Assembly: GCF_014873765.1 (NCBI RefSeq)
Contig: NZ_JADBGG010000038.1
Location: forward strand, 1-32,795
DNA length: 32,795 nucleotides
Direction: 5' to 3'
From: Desulfomicrobium macestii
GTDB lineage: Bacteria; Desulfobacterota; Desulfovibrionia; Desulfovibrionales; Desulfomicrobiaceae
This document shows, piece after piece, positions 16,745-24,469 of the stretch. A model generated the notes under the pieces. That model was not told the DNA's origin, did not search any database, and saw only the letters and a list, made by a program, of their open reading frames with translations. Made by a program: the position numbers and the translations under genes. Position 1 is the stretch's first letter. The number at the start of each line of letters is the position of its first letter.

Positions 16745-16934
16745 GCAAAAAAGAAAAAGCCGCTGAAATTTTTACATTTCAGCGGCTTATCTTTTTAGAT
16801 GGTGTCGAAGGGGGGACTAGTGAAAACGTCGCAGCTAATTCTTCAAAATCAATCAAATTTAGCTAGTTAAGAACAAAAACAATATGTAATTTATGACCTA
16901 CATTCTTGACTCCGCAGAATCAAGCAAAAAATGA
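16745..16934. repeat. Left ~190-bp direct repeat with tRNA-Leu 3' end (att-like scar)
   Basis: This repeat is nearly identical to 27639-27829 in the same orientation. Read on the minus strand it contains AGTCCCCCCTTCGACACCA (16818-16800), the end of the T-arm, the acceptor strand and CCA of a tRNA-Leu. It continues directly into a strong hairpin AAGCCGCTGAAAT / ATTTCAGCGGCTT (about 16757-16790) as expected for the tRNA's own terminator. The tRNA 5' portion is missing; instead the right side carries about 115 bp of AT-rich text shared by both copies. tRNA 3' ends are the usual crossover sites of tyrosine recombinases, so this is probably an attachment-site remnant. Confidence 0.7.
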
Positions 16935-16993
16935 AGATGCCAACTTATCCGCACTTGCTTTTTGGGGAGGTAGCGGGACCACCTACCCCAATT

Positions 16994-17530
16994 TCATCCG
17001 CTTTTGTTGGACGCATCCAAGCCAAACAAAATCATGAACGAATTTAGTCTGTTTATGATCTCATGCACCGGCAATCCGAAGCGTTCCAGCCAATCGATCA
17101 TGTCACTCGGCAGACCGGCAAATTCTTTGGCTTTTGTAACAGCCTGACCTTTCCAAGCTTCAATCTGTGCAGTCTGGTTAGGACTCAATAATGCCAACAG
17201 ATTCTGCTTAATCGCCCCACGTTCTGCTTCCGCCAAGCCTGGCCGCGCCAATTCTTCCCTGAGCAGGCGATACTTTTCTTGCTGGAGGCTATCCAGTTCC
17301 ACAGTTTTATTAGCAATGACAGATTCAAAAGTTTGCAAGTCCATGTCTTTCAGATTAACAGAAGCACTACTCACAAAATTGAATGCCAGTATGCCCAAAG
17401 TAACTATTAGTGCTAAACAAACAAAACTCATTGCAGCAAAAAATATCATAATCTTTTTTACTATGCCGCTGCTGTTAAATACAGGATTTGTAATAATATG
17501 TTTCAAATACTTGCTCTGCGATTGATTCAT
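16994..17530 (-). CDS. Single-pass membrane protein, unknown function
   Basis: I do not recognise this 178-aa protein. It has a short positively charged N-terminus, one long hydrophobic helix (about residues 27-55, IMIFFAAMSFVCLALIV), and a C-terminal soluble part (about 58-175) that looks like helical coiled coil (TVELDSLQQEKYRLLREEL) ending in a second mildly hydrophobic helix. AGAGGAG lies nine bases before the start, so expression is likely. It is the last gene of a minus-strand series with membrane cytochrome b, P-type ATPase and dihaem cytochrome c, and ends next to the left att-like repeat. Confidence 0.65.
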   Translation of the reverse strand: MNQSQSKYLKHIITNPVFNSSGIVKKIMIFFAAMSFVCLALIVTLGILAFNFVSSASVNLKDMDLQTFESVIANKTVELDSLQQEKYRLLREELARPGLAEAERGAIKQNLLALLSPNQTAQIEAWKGQAVTKAKEFAGLPSDMIDWLERFGLPVHEIINRLNSFMILFGLDASNKSG

Positions 17531-17713
17531 TAAAAACCACTCCTCTGTTAATGTTTACAATTAAATAACAACTTTAGGCATTTATAAAAAATAATACCAA
17601 TTAAAATACTATAAAAATAACCACGATAAATGATGATTATAAAATTATTAAACTTGTTTATTTTCCAAAATAAACGCGCTGATGTATATATCGACAGAGA
17701 TACATAGAAAAAT

Positions 17714-18301
17714 TTAATCTATATTAAAATGGCCAATAGTTAAAAAAAGCATACTTAGAAAAAACATTAATGGATGCATATGAATTTTAATTAAACTACT
17801 CTTAAATGAGATAGGAAAAAGTTTAAATTTTGTAAAAAAACCGGAAAGGACCAATAAAAACACACAAAACAGCCCAAATTCAGGTAAAACAGATGCTGTA
17901 CATTGTGAAAAAAGCCAGTGAATAAAAACAAAACAGATCATTAAAATATTTATATAATAATGAAGCCACATTAAATAATTCTTCTGGACCCGATTAAAAT
18001 TTATCAGCAAACTTTTCCAATCTAGCCCCAAAGAAAAAAAACGATTTACCCATTTTATTACAATACTAATAAAAACAGGGAAATTTGCAATCACGAGCAG
18101 CAATAACGCTATCTGACCTGTAGTTTCGTCACCTTCATTGTCAGAATCTGAAACTGAACTGTAGTGATGCTTTTCCTTCTCCAAATATCTCCTATCACCA
18201 CAATCTTCATCAGCAAATCCTGGTGTCACCAACCATGGACAAACTCCTAAAAAACACACTAAAACAATCGTTACAGTCATAATTTTCAGACATAGTTTCA
18301 T
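17714..18301 (-). CDS. Membrane cytochrome b-like protein, probable partner of the dihaem cytochrome c
   Basis: The start at 18301 gives a 195-aa protein with a signal-like first helix (about 5-30), a short acidic/His-rich segment (34-60) and four membrane helices. Two helices carry paired histidines at haem-binding spacing: His114 and His128 (LHYYINILMICFVFIH), and His174/His176 with His191 (HMHPLMFFLSMLFLTIGH). Thirteen to fourteen residues between His pairs is the geometry of bis-haem membrane cytochromes b. DHC-type cytochromes are often encoded beside such cytochromes b, and one lies upstream here. Family membership is by pattern only. The base composition is much richer in A+T than the P-type ATPase gene. 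Confidence 0.55.
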   Translation of the reverse strand: MKLCLKIMTVTIVLVCFLGVCPWLVTPGFADEDCGDRRYLEKEKHHYSSVSDSDNEGDETTGQIALLLLVIANFPVFISIVIKWVNRFFSLGLDWKSLLINFNRVQKNYLMWLHYYINILMICFVFIHWLFSQCTASVLPEFGLFCVFLLVLSGFFTKFKLFPISFKSSLIKIHMHPLMFFLSMLFLTIGHFNID

Positions 18302-18434
18302 TATTTCACCCATATGCCTACATGGAAACGAGTTAACCAGAACAACAGATCCTAAGCTCATATTAGCTCTGTCATGAAAATATGACCGGCATGTCATTGA
18401 AATCAGCAAAAGACCCAGAGTTTAAGACAGATCT
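18302..18434. other. Spacer between cytochrome b gene and MITE copy 3
   Basis: This spacer contains an in-frame upstream extension of the cytochrome b frame (to 18409) that lacks a ribosome binding site and would place 36 extra non-hydrophobic residues before the signal-like helix, so I did not use it. No other feature is visible. Confidence 0.35.
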
Positions 18435-18572
18435 CACTGTAAAAAGTCGTGAGAGACACTGCACGTCCTTCTCGCGAAGACGGGCTTGTACCCGCCAGGG
18501 TGAATCCATTCTTTTCAGACAATTAAAAAGACATGGATATCCTTCTTCAAGGGGATAGCGACTTTGCACAGT
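18435..18572 (-). repeat. MITE-like palindromic element, copy 3, reversed
   Basis: The ends CACTGTAAAAAGTCG (18435-18449) and CGACTTTGCACAGT (18559-18572) are inverted relatives of those of copies 1 and 2. Reading on the minus strand gives the same internal words: ATCCCCTTGAAGAAGG, CCATGTCTTTTTAATTGTCTG and AAAAGAATGGAT. At about 138 bp it is shorter and more diverged. It sits between the P-type ATPase and cytochrome b genes, inside what would otherwise be one transcription unit. Confidence 0.65.
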
Positions 18573-18634
18573 AGCATCATAACAAACACACATGACGACT
18601 ATTTCTGTGCAATATCGAGCGAAATATCTCACTT

Positions 18635-21247
18635 TCAATTCCCATGAAAACTCTTTACACGCTTCAATGCTTCAAACCATAAAACACAGACCAATCCCAA
18701 GCCAATACTCAGAACGAGATCCTTTATGTGAAGTGGACCAAAAGAAAAAATACGCTGACAAAATGGTATTATTAAAATAACTGCAAGAAATCCGGATGCA
18801 CCAAATACAACCCACTTCAGCGCAGCATTCGGAACGCGGAGCATAGAGTAGGCACTCTTTGTCCATGACCGATTGACGAGAATGATGGCGATGAAGGCAA
18901 CAACCATCGTTGCAAAAGTCAGAGCCCTCGCAGCGTCCGGGGAGTGACTGGATCGTGCGAGCAGGAATACGGTCAAACAGGCCACAAGAACGCTGAGACC
19001 CTGTAGCACGGCGATCGCAATGGTCCGCATCGAAAATAAACGTTCGTCAGGACTTCTTGGCGCCCTGTGCATTACATTGACTTCAGCCTCCTCAGCCTCA
19101 AAGATGAGGGTACAAGCCGGGTCGATGATCAACTCCAAAAACACGATGTGAACCGGAAGCAAGAGCAGCGGCCAGTCCGCAAAGAACACCGGAATCATGG
19201 ACAATCCGGCAATGGGCACATGCACGGCTAGGATGAAGGCTATCGCTTTTTTAATGTTGTCGAAAATGCAACGTCCGAGACGAACCGCCGCAACGATGGA
19301 GGAAAAATCGTCATCCAGAAGCACCAGTGATGCAGACTCGCGCGCCACATCTGTCCCGCGACCTCCCATCGCGATGCCGATATGAGCCGCTTTCAACGCC
19401 GGTGCGTCGTTAACCCCGTCACCGGTCATGGCGACCACATCCCCATTAGCTTTCAGAGCGTTGACAATGCGCAGTTTCTGCTCAGGAACGACCCGTGCAA
19501 AAACCTGTACTCCATGAATTCGCAGAGCCAAATCCACATCCGACATCTGATCGAGTTCAGAACCGGAGACCGAAGTATCTCCGTCCAAAATCCCTGCCTG
19601 GCGAGCGATGCTCTTGGCGGTTATTGGGTAGTCACCAGTAATCATCACCACTCGGACTCCAGCGGTCCTGCATTCTCTGACCGCGTCGGGAACATTTGCT
19701 CTCAACGGATCTTCGAACCCGAGCAGGCCCACCACTTCAAGAACAAGATCGCGATGTTCATCGGGCAGACTTCCCATGCATGTCACGCCCCGGGCCACAC
19801 CGAGGACTCGAAGCCCCTGGGACGACAATGCGTCTACCTGCCGCGAGAGAGACTCGCGCTGTTCTGGCGTCAGATGACAGAGATCTGCAATGTCCTCGGG
19901 CGCGCCCTTACTTGACACCACAATTTCTTCTCCGCTCGCGGTGCGCCAAGCATGACTCACCACAAGCAGACGTGGGGTCAGCGGATATTCGCGAACCAAG
20001 GACCAGTCCTGATGCAAGAGATCTGTACCGACGAGCAGTCGATTTCCGGTCTCATGTAGCGCCTGCTCCATCGGATCAAAGGGATCACATTTGCTAGCCA
20101 GGATCGCATATTCAAGTAGCCTGTGCAATTCAACGGGAAGCTCCGCCTGGGGCGTAGTCAAGTCCAGGACAGTCCCGGCGATGGCGAGTTTACGCAATGT
20201 CATCCGATTTTGGGTAAGAGTACCTGTCTTGTCGACGCACAGAACCGTTGCTGCACCCAGCATCTCAACTGCCGGCATTCGCCGCGTCAGCACATTGTTA
20301 CGCGATATTCTCCATGCACCCAAAGCAAGGAACACCGTCAGCACGACTGGAAACTCTTCTGGCAACGTAGCCATGGCCATAGCAATGCCGGCGAGCAAGC
20401 CTTGCTTCCAAGCTTCGACACCGCCCCCCCGCGTGAATGCGAAACCCGCAACCACGAGTGTGCATGCCAAAAGACCTATGATAGCGAAGGTTCGAACCAG
20501 TCTTCTTGTTTCTTGCTGTAAGAGAGTTGGCTCTGGCTCTATCCGAGCGAGGGCTTTACCAATTTTCCCAAGCTCAGAAGCGTGCCCTGTCGCTACAATT
20601 TCAGCAATGCCCTGCCCTGCTGTGACCAGAGTCCCGGAAAAAACCGAAGGCAGATCATCGCCTCCCGGTCTGTCCAATTCCCCGGTGCTTGATGCGACTT
20701 TTCGGACCGGGACGGATTCTCCAGTCAACAATGACTCATCCGTTGAAAGATTTATGCCTCGCCGCAGCAATCCGTCAGCGGGGACACGGTCCCCTTCGGA
20801 AAGAACGACAAGATCACCCCGTACCACCTCGCGACCGGCTATGCGAAGCTGCGTACCATTTCGAATAACCAAGGCACGAGGACTTGAAAGATCACGCAGT
20901 GCCTCCAGAGCTTTCTCTGTACGACGCTCCTGAATGATCGTTATAGCCATTACAACGAACACAAATCCGAGCAGCATTAGAGCATCGATTGGCTCTCCCA
21001 TTAGAAGATAAAGACTTCCAGCAGCGACAAGCATAATAAACATAGGCTCACGAACAACATCAAACACAATAGCAAACAGATTTCGCTTGTTCTGTGTCGG
21101 AATCTCGTTTGGCCCATCGCTTTCCAAACGGTCACGAGCGCTTTCTACGCTGAGTCCGGAAAGCCCTCCCAGATCTAGAACAGAGTGGCTTATACTGGAA
21201 ATTTTGACCTGCAGCTTCTTATTTAAATTACCATACGAGACATTCAT
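18635..21247 (-). CDS. P2-type cation-transporting P-type ATPase
   Basis: This 870-aa ATP-driven cation pump has all expected domains: an N-terminal cation-ATPase segment (about 15-60), actuator motif TGES (175-178), M4 motif PEEFP (296-300), phosphorylation site DKTGT with Asp339, and hinge TGDGVNDAP (about 625-633). The M5-M6 region VFLELIIDPACTLIFEAE places it in a bacterial P2-like group. Ca2+, Mg2+ or Mn2+ are possible; the PEEFP variant of the usual PEGLP prevents a firm ion call. No N-terminal CXXC heavy-metal domain is present, so it is not a copper or cadmium pump. AGGAAA precedes the start by six bases. It lies between dihaem cytochrome c and membrane cytochrome b genes on the same strand. 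Confidence 0.9.
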   Translation of the reverse strand: MNVSYGNLNKKLQVKISSISHSVLDLGGLSGLSVESARDRLESDGPNEIPTQNKRNLFAIVFDVVREPMFIMLVAAGSLYLLMGEPIDALMLLGFVFVVMAITIIQERRTEKALEALRDLSSPRALVIRNGTQLRIAGREVVRGDLVVLSEGDRVPADGLLRRGINLSTDESLLTGESVPVRKVASSTGELDRPGGDDLPSVFSGTLVTAGQGIAEIVATGHASELGKIGKALARIEPEPTLLQQETRRLVRTFAIIGLLACTLVVAGFAFTRGGGVEAWKQGLLAGIAMAMATLPEEFPVVLTVFLALGAWRISRNNVLTRRMPAVEMLGAATVLCVDKTGTLTQNRMTLRKLAIAGTVLDLTTPQAELPVELHRLLEYAILASKCDPFDPMEQALHETGNRLLVGTDLLHQDWSLVREYPLTPRLLVVSHAWRTASGEEIVVSSKGAPEDIADLCHLTPEQRESLSRQVDALSSQGLRVLGVARGVTCMGSLPDEHRDLVLEVVGLLGFEDPLRANVPDAVRECRTAGVRVVMITGDYPITAKSIARQAGILDGDTSVSGSELDQMSDVDLALRIHGVQVFARVVPEQKLRIVNALKANGDVVAMTGDGVNDAPALKAAHIGIAMGGRGTDVARESASLVLLDDDFSSIVAAVRLGRCIFDNIKKAIAFILAVHVPIAGLSMIPVFFADWPLLLLPVHIVFLELIIDPACTLIFEAEEAEVNVMHRAPRSPDERLFSMRTIAIAVLQGLSVLVACLTVFLLARSSHSPDAARALTFATMVVAFIAIILVNRSWTKSAYSMLRVPNAALKWVVFGASGFLAVILIIPFCQRIFSFGPLHIKDLVLSIGLGLVCVLWFEALKRVKSFHGN

Positions 21248-21511
21248 AAATTTTCCTAACGATCACAAATGGAAACTCTGTATTTAGAATTAATGATCGA
21301 ATTTAATCAATCATGTTATTACTTAATACTCACAACTCAAATATCAGACAAACCATCAATAATGGCTTGAAAATGATTCCTACAGCACAATTATGATTTA
21401 ATCGTGTCGCTAGGTCATACTGAACTGATCGCAGTTCACAAACGGATGATTTTTTAGAAAGAAAAGCGCAAAAAGACTCTCGCTCTTCTCGAACCCAAAT
21501 TTTAGGGATCA

Positions 21512-22063
21512 TTATTGGGGTATACTAACGTCATCGTCGAACTCGCCGACATCTGCACCCTTGTGACATGCAATGCAGTTTGAAAGACCACCGATAGAAG
21601 TTCTTGAAAGCACTGAGGCGCTCAACTCCTGGTGCTCTTTTTGAATTTCACGAATTTCGGTGATGCGCATTACAATCCGATTCCCCAAATCTCTGGAAAT
21701 ATCCCTGGCCAATTCTCCGTGACCGTTTTCCGCTGCTCCTGAAGTCAGATACGTTTCAAGTTCTTCGGCATCCGGGGCATCTATACCAAGATCCTCGCTA
21801 AAATGATCATTGCGACCTTGAATCAAGGCAGACCACGATTCAGCATTTAGCAACTGCGGCGGATAGGCCATGTGACATGAACCGCACATCGAAATGTAGA
21901 GTTCATTCCTAGGGCTAGAAACTGCATTTTCTGACTTCTCGTGATCATAGTGTTTGTCCTTACGGTGCTTTCGATGGTCATCATGGTCACTAGCCAAAGC
22001 AGCAATGCCCCAAATAAAGCAGACACTCATTATGAGTCCCATCAAAAACTTTGAGTTACGCAT
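21512..22063 (-). CDS. DHC-family dihaem cytochrome c, periplasmic
   Basis: The start at 22063 places AAGGAG nine bases upstream and gives a 183-aa precursor with signal peptide MRNSKFLMGLIMSVCFIWGI... cleaved near residue 25. A strikingly His-rich, charged segment follows (27-42, DHDDHRKHRKDKHYDH), which could bind metal. Two haem c sites are present: CGSCH at 60-64 and CIACH at 163-167. The sequence around the first (CGSCHMAYPPQLL, then SW and a DHF motif) is characteristic of DHC cytochromes known from Rhodobacter and Shewanella, which exchange electrons with membrane cytochromes b. It is the first gene of the minus-strand cluster, divergent from the TetR gene, so it is probably under TetR control. 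Confidence 0.85.
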   Translation of the reverse strand: MRNSKFLMGLIMSVCFIWGIAALASDHDDHRKHRKDKHYDHEKSENAVSSPRNELYISMCGSCHMAYPPQLLNAESWSALIQGRNDHFSEDLGIDAPDAEELETYLTSGAAENGHGELARDISRDLGNRIVMRITEIREIQKEHQELSASVLSRTSIGGLSNCIACHKGADVGEFDDDVSIPQ

Positions 22064-22449
22064 GGTTTTCATCTCCTTGCCATCTGGCAGCATGTCGTTT
22101 TTTCAGACAATTGGCACTGCGAATGCCATTTTAAAAAAACTTGGGCGGGAAAAGAACTCCAGAGAAAAGAAACAGCATCAGGAATCACCCCGGCAGGACA
22201 AACCGGGATTCATGGATGCCCATGATTCTGAGTTTGAAAAATACGATCCAACAAACTCGTAGTCATGGCGACTATTCCGCTCGATGGACTGAAGTACTTT
22301 CATCTGGTGGACGCCATTTCCTTTCGTTTTGTAAAAGTACGCTTGAACCGGATGAACCTGAAAATTTATGTGAAGAAACGCCTTATTGAATATTGATTTA
22401 AATATGAGTAAAAACACAATTATCGTCAACTCGCATTCTGGAAAATAAA
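22064..22449. other. Divergent promoter region between cytochrome c and tetR
   Basis: This 386-bp region separates two divergent genes and holds no gene. It contains the inverted repeat described at 22109-22131. Further candidate AT-rich promoter elements lie close to the tetR start, but no consensus pair was certain. Confidence 0.45.
22109..22131. promoter_or_regulatory. Candidate TetR operator palindrome
   Basis: AATTGGCA and TGCCATTT are inverted relatives (7 of 8 positions) separated by 7 bp. The site lies about 45 bp upstream of the cytochrome c start and in the divergent region of a tetR gene, where such repressors usually bind. No experimental or comparative support is available, so this is a candidate only. 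Confidence 0.35.
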
Positions 22450-23103
22450 ATGACAATTCGAAAACAGCGTTTAAATCCCCGAAAACAGCCGGTTCAGATC
22501 CGTTCCAGAGCAACGGTGGATGCCATTCTCATTGCGGCTGCTCAGGTTTTCGAGGCACACGGATATGCCGCCGGCACAACCAATCGCATTGCCTCCAAGG
22601 CGGGAGTTTCCATTGGAACCCTATACCAGTATTTCCCAAGCAAAGAGGCGATTGCAGTGGCGCTTCTGGAGCAGCATATTTCCGAAACTGGACACCGGCT
22701 GCATGAATGGGTTGGACACATGGTGGTTGAACAGCATGGACTGGGCGAAGCGCTCCATGACTATGTAACTGAAATGATGCATATACACTCCCGGCAGCCG
22801 CGATTACAGCATATGCTTCTCGAGGAAATACCACTGCCCGAGCGAGTCCATCAGGCACTCCTGGAATCCGAAAGAAACGCTGCTAAAACCATGGCTGGAC
22901 TTCTTCGTCTCTTTCCCGAGGTAAGACAGGGCGTACCTGAACACACCTGCTTCGTCATTGTGCAGACTGTTGAGAGTTTGACCCATCGGTTTGCAGTCCA
23001 CCCTGACGATCAATTCATTCCCAGGACCACGTTTGTCGATGAAATTGTTGCCATGCTTGTCGCCTACCTCACATATGAAGCTCTTCCTCAAAATGCCTCC
23101 TGA
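22450..23103 (+). CDS. TetR/AcrR-family transcriptional regulator
   Basis: This 217-aa protein has the N-terminal TetR helix-turn-helix: ATVDAILIAAAQVFEAHGY (21-39) then TTNRIASKAGVSIGTLYQYF (43-62) and PSKEAIAVALLEQH. The C-terminal ligand domain (about 80-210) is helical. TetR proteins usually repress a neighbouring divergent operon until a small ligand binds. The dihaem cytochrome c / cation pump cluster is the obvious target. The ribosome binding site is weak (GGAAAA). It is followed within about 100 bp by a dead IS21 transposase. Confidence 0.9.
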   Translation: MTIRKQRLNPRKQPVQIRSRATVDAILIAAAQVFEAHGYAAGTTNRIASKAGVSIGTLYQYFPSKEAIAVALLEQHISETGHRLHEWVGHMVVEQHGLGEALHDYVTEMMHIHSRQPRLQHMLLEEIPLPERVHQALLESERNAAKTMAGLLRLFPEVRQGVPEHTCFVIVQTVESLTHRFAVHPDDQFIPRTTFVDEIVAMLVAYLTYEALPQNAS

Positions 23104-23204
23104 TCGGACGGGATAAAGAACGCTGCGAGACATCTCTCTTTGACCGGAAATTTGAGTCACACTTCAAACACAATGGACGGCATGCCACAGGCTGTGGCTA
23201 CTGC

Positions 23205-24276
23205 TGCCGAGCAAATCGCAGATTACGCTGGACTGACCATGGACGTCATTGATCCCCAGACAGGCGTCGTCAACACTGCCCAGATTTTTGTCGCCGCTCT
23301 TGGCGCGTCCAGCTACACCTTCGCCTGCGCCGTGCAGAGTCAGGACCTTTCGTTACTACGGCGAAGTCAGCGCCATCCTCGTGTCCGACAACCTTAAGGC
23401 CGGCGTCTTCAAGGCCTGTCGTTACGACCCTGACGTCAACCCTGCATATCAAGAACTGGCCGAGCATTATAGCGTGGCGGTCATCCCGGCACGCGTGAAA
23501 AAAAGCCAGGGACAAAGCGAAAGCGGAGGTTGCGGTTCAAAATGTCGAAAGATGGATTCTGGCCCCCTTGCGGGACAGGAAGTTTTTCTCCTTCGAAGAA
23601 CTCAACGGGCCATGGCGGAGCTTGTTGAACTGAACGATCAGGTCATGAGGGCGTATGGGAAGTCGAGGAGGGAACTCTTCGAACTGTGGATCCGGCCCGA
23701 GCTCAAGCTTCTCGCGCGGACCGACTACGAATTGGCCACATGGAAGAAGGTCCGGGTCAATCTCGACTACCACATCGAAGTCGACAGGCATTACTACTCC
23801 CGCTTCTTACACCCTGACGCACAAGACGGGGGACTTCAGGTTCACCAACAGTTTGATGGAGGTCTTCCACTAGAACGTGTGTGGCCTCGCATACAAGGGG
23901 CAGTGTTCCACACATGCATACAACGCTGCCTGCGCAAATGCCAGGGACGCTTCAAGAGGCGGCTAACTGCTCAGGCGGCAAAATCAGGGTCTGGGCCAGA
24001 AGCATTGGGCCGACCGCTCTGGCCTTGATCAACGTCATCATAGAGGCCCGCCCACACCCTGAGCAAGGATATCGAAGCTGTCTTGTCCTGCTCAGATTGG
24101 AGAACCGATATGGGCGGGTCCGCTTGGAACAAGCATGCCTGCGGGCTCTGTACTTTGGTCTGCATTCGAGGCGGCACGTCGCGCACATCTTGGAGAACAA
24201 ACAGGATCTGCTCAAAATAGCCGAGGAGGACGAAGCCTTCGGCAAAAATTTCCGATCATCGCAGAGGAAAAATTAA
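23205..24276 (+). pseudogene. Degenerate IS21-family transposase IstA
   Basis: Pieces of an IstA transposase lie in at least three frames. The first reads DYAGLTMDVIDPQTG and TAQIFVAALGASSYTFA (about 23220-23330), the second VSDNLKAGVFKACRYDPDVN to WKKVRVNLDYHIEVD (about 23380-23790), and the third ALINVIIEARPHPEQGYRSC to SRRHVAHILENK (about 24020-24210). Frameshifts, a missing N-terminal helix-turn-helix region and the absence of istB show that it is dead. The order of the segments is conserved, so it is decay in place. It lies between tetR and the cbi operon. Confidence 0.85.
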
Positions 24277-24374
24277 CTTTTTCAACTTGTTTGGCCTCAA
24301 AAAGTCCCCTGAGCCACTCTGAAACGTTTTAATCAGCGGCTTCTTAGCAATCGTATAAATTCTTCCAGCACGCT
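24277..24374. other. Short spacer upstream of the cbi promoter
   Basis: This spacer lies between the dead istA and the cbiM promoter region. I see nothing distinct in it. Confidence 0.3.
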
Positions 24375-24403
24375 TGACACGCGAATCAAAAAGATCATAA
24401 ATC
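24375..24403 (+). promoter_or_regulatory. Probable sigma-70 promoter of cbiM
   Basis: TTGACA at 24375-24380 and ATAAAT at 24398-24403 are separated by exactly 17 bp, a near-consensus sigma-70 arrangement. It points to cbiM, which starts 67 bp downstream, and a palindromic candidate operator begins just behind the -10 box. Confidence 0.55.
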
Positions 24404-24405
24404 CC

Positions 24406-24433
24406 GTGTCAGCTTTCTTGTTTCGTAACACGC
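24406..24433. promoter_or_regulatory. NikR-like operator palindrome over the cbiM transcription start
   Basis: CGTGTCAG and GTAACACG form an imperfect palindrome directly after the -10 box, so a bound protein would block transcription. The GTGT...GTAACAC shape resembles NikR sites described for deltaproteobacterial nickel genes (GTGTTAC and GTAACAC halves), though the spacer here is 12 bp by my count. If real, the transporter is nickel- rather than cobalt-controlled. Confidence 0.4.
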
Positions 24434-24469
24434 CCCCCCCCTCAACACCATCCTTCAGGAGTACCTACG

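Noticed and set aside
16800-16818. Complete tRNA gene
   Set aside because: Only the last 19 nt of a tRNA are present in each repeat; the D-arm, anticodon arm and 5' acceptor strand are absent.
16675-16866. Plus-strand frame across the left repeat, matched by one at 27416-27760
   Set aside because: The shared C-terminal sequence is only translation of the tRNA 3' end, its terminator and the repeat arm, not a protein family.
16935-16993. Terminator behind the membrane protein gene
   Set aside because: A GGTAG/CTACC hairpin exists but there is no T-run on the relevant strand.
20091-20933. Long plus-strand open frame (280 codons)
   Set aside because: It is antisense to the P-type ATPase, Ser/Arg/Thr-rich as expected for a shadow frame, and has no ribosome binding site or domain.
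21330-21512. 60-codon frame starting at the cytochrome c stop
   Set aside because: The TAATG overlap looks like coupling, but the sequence resembles no protein, contains no clear structural pattern and could be chance.
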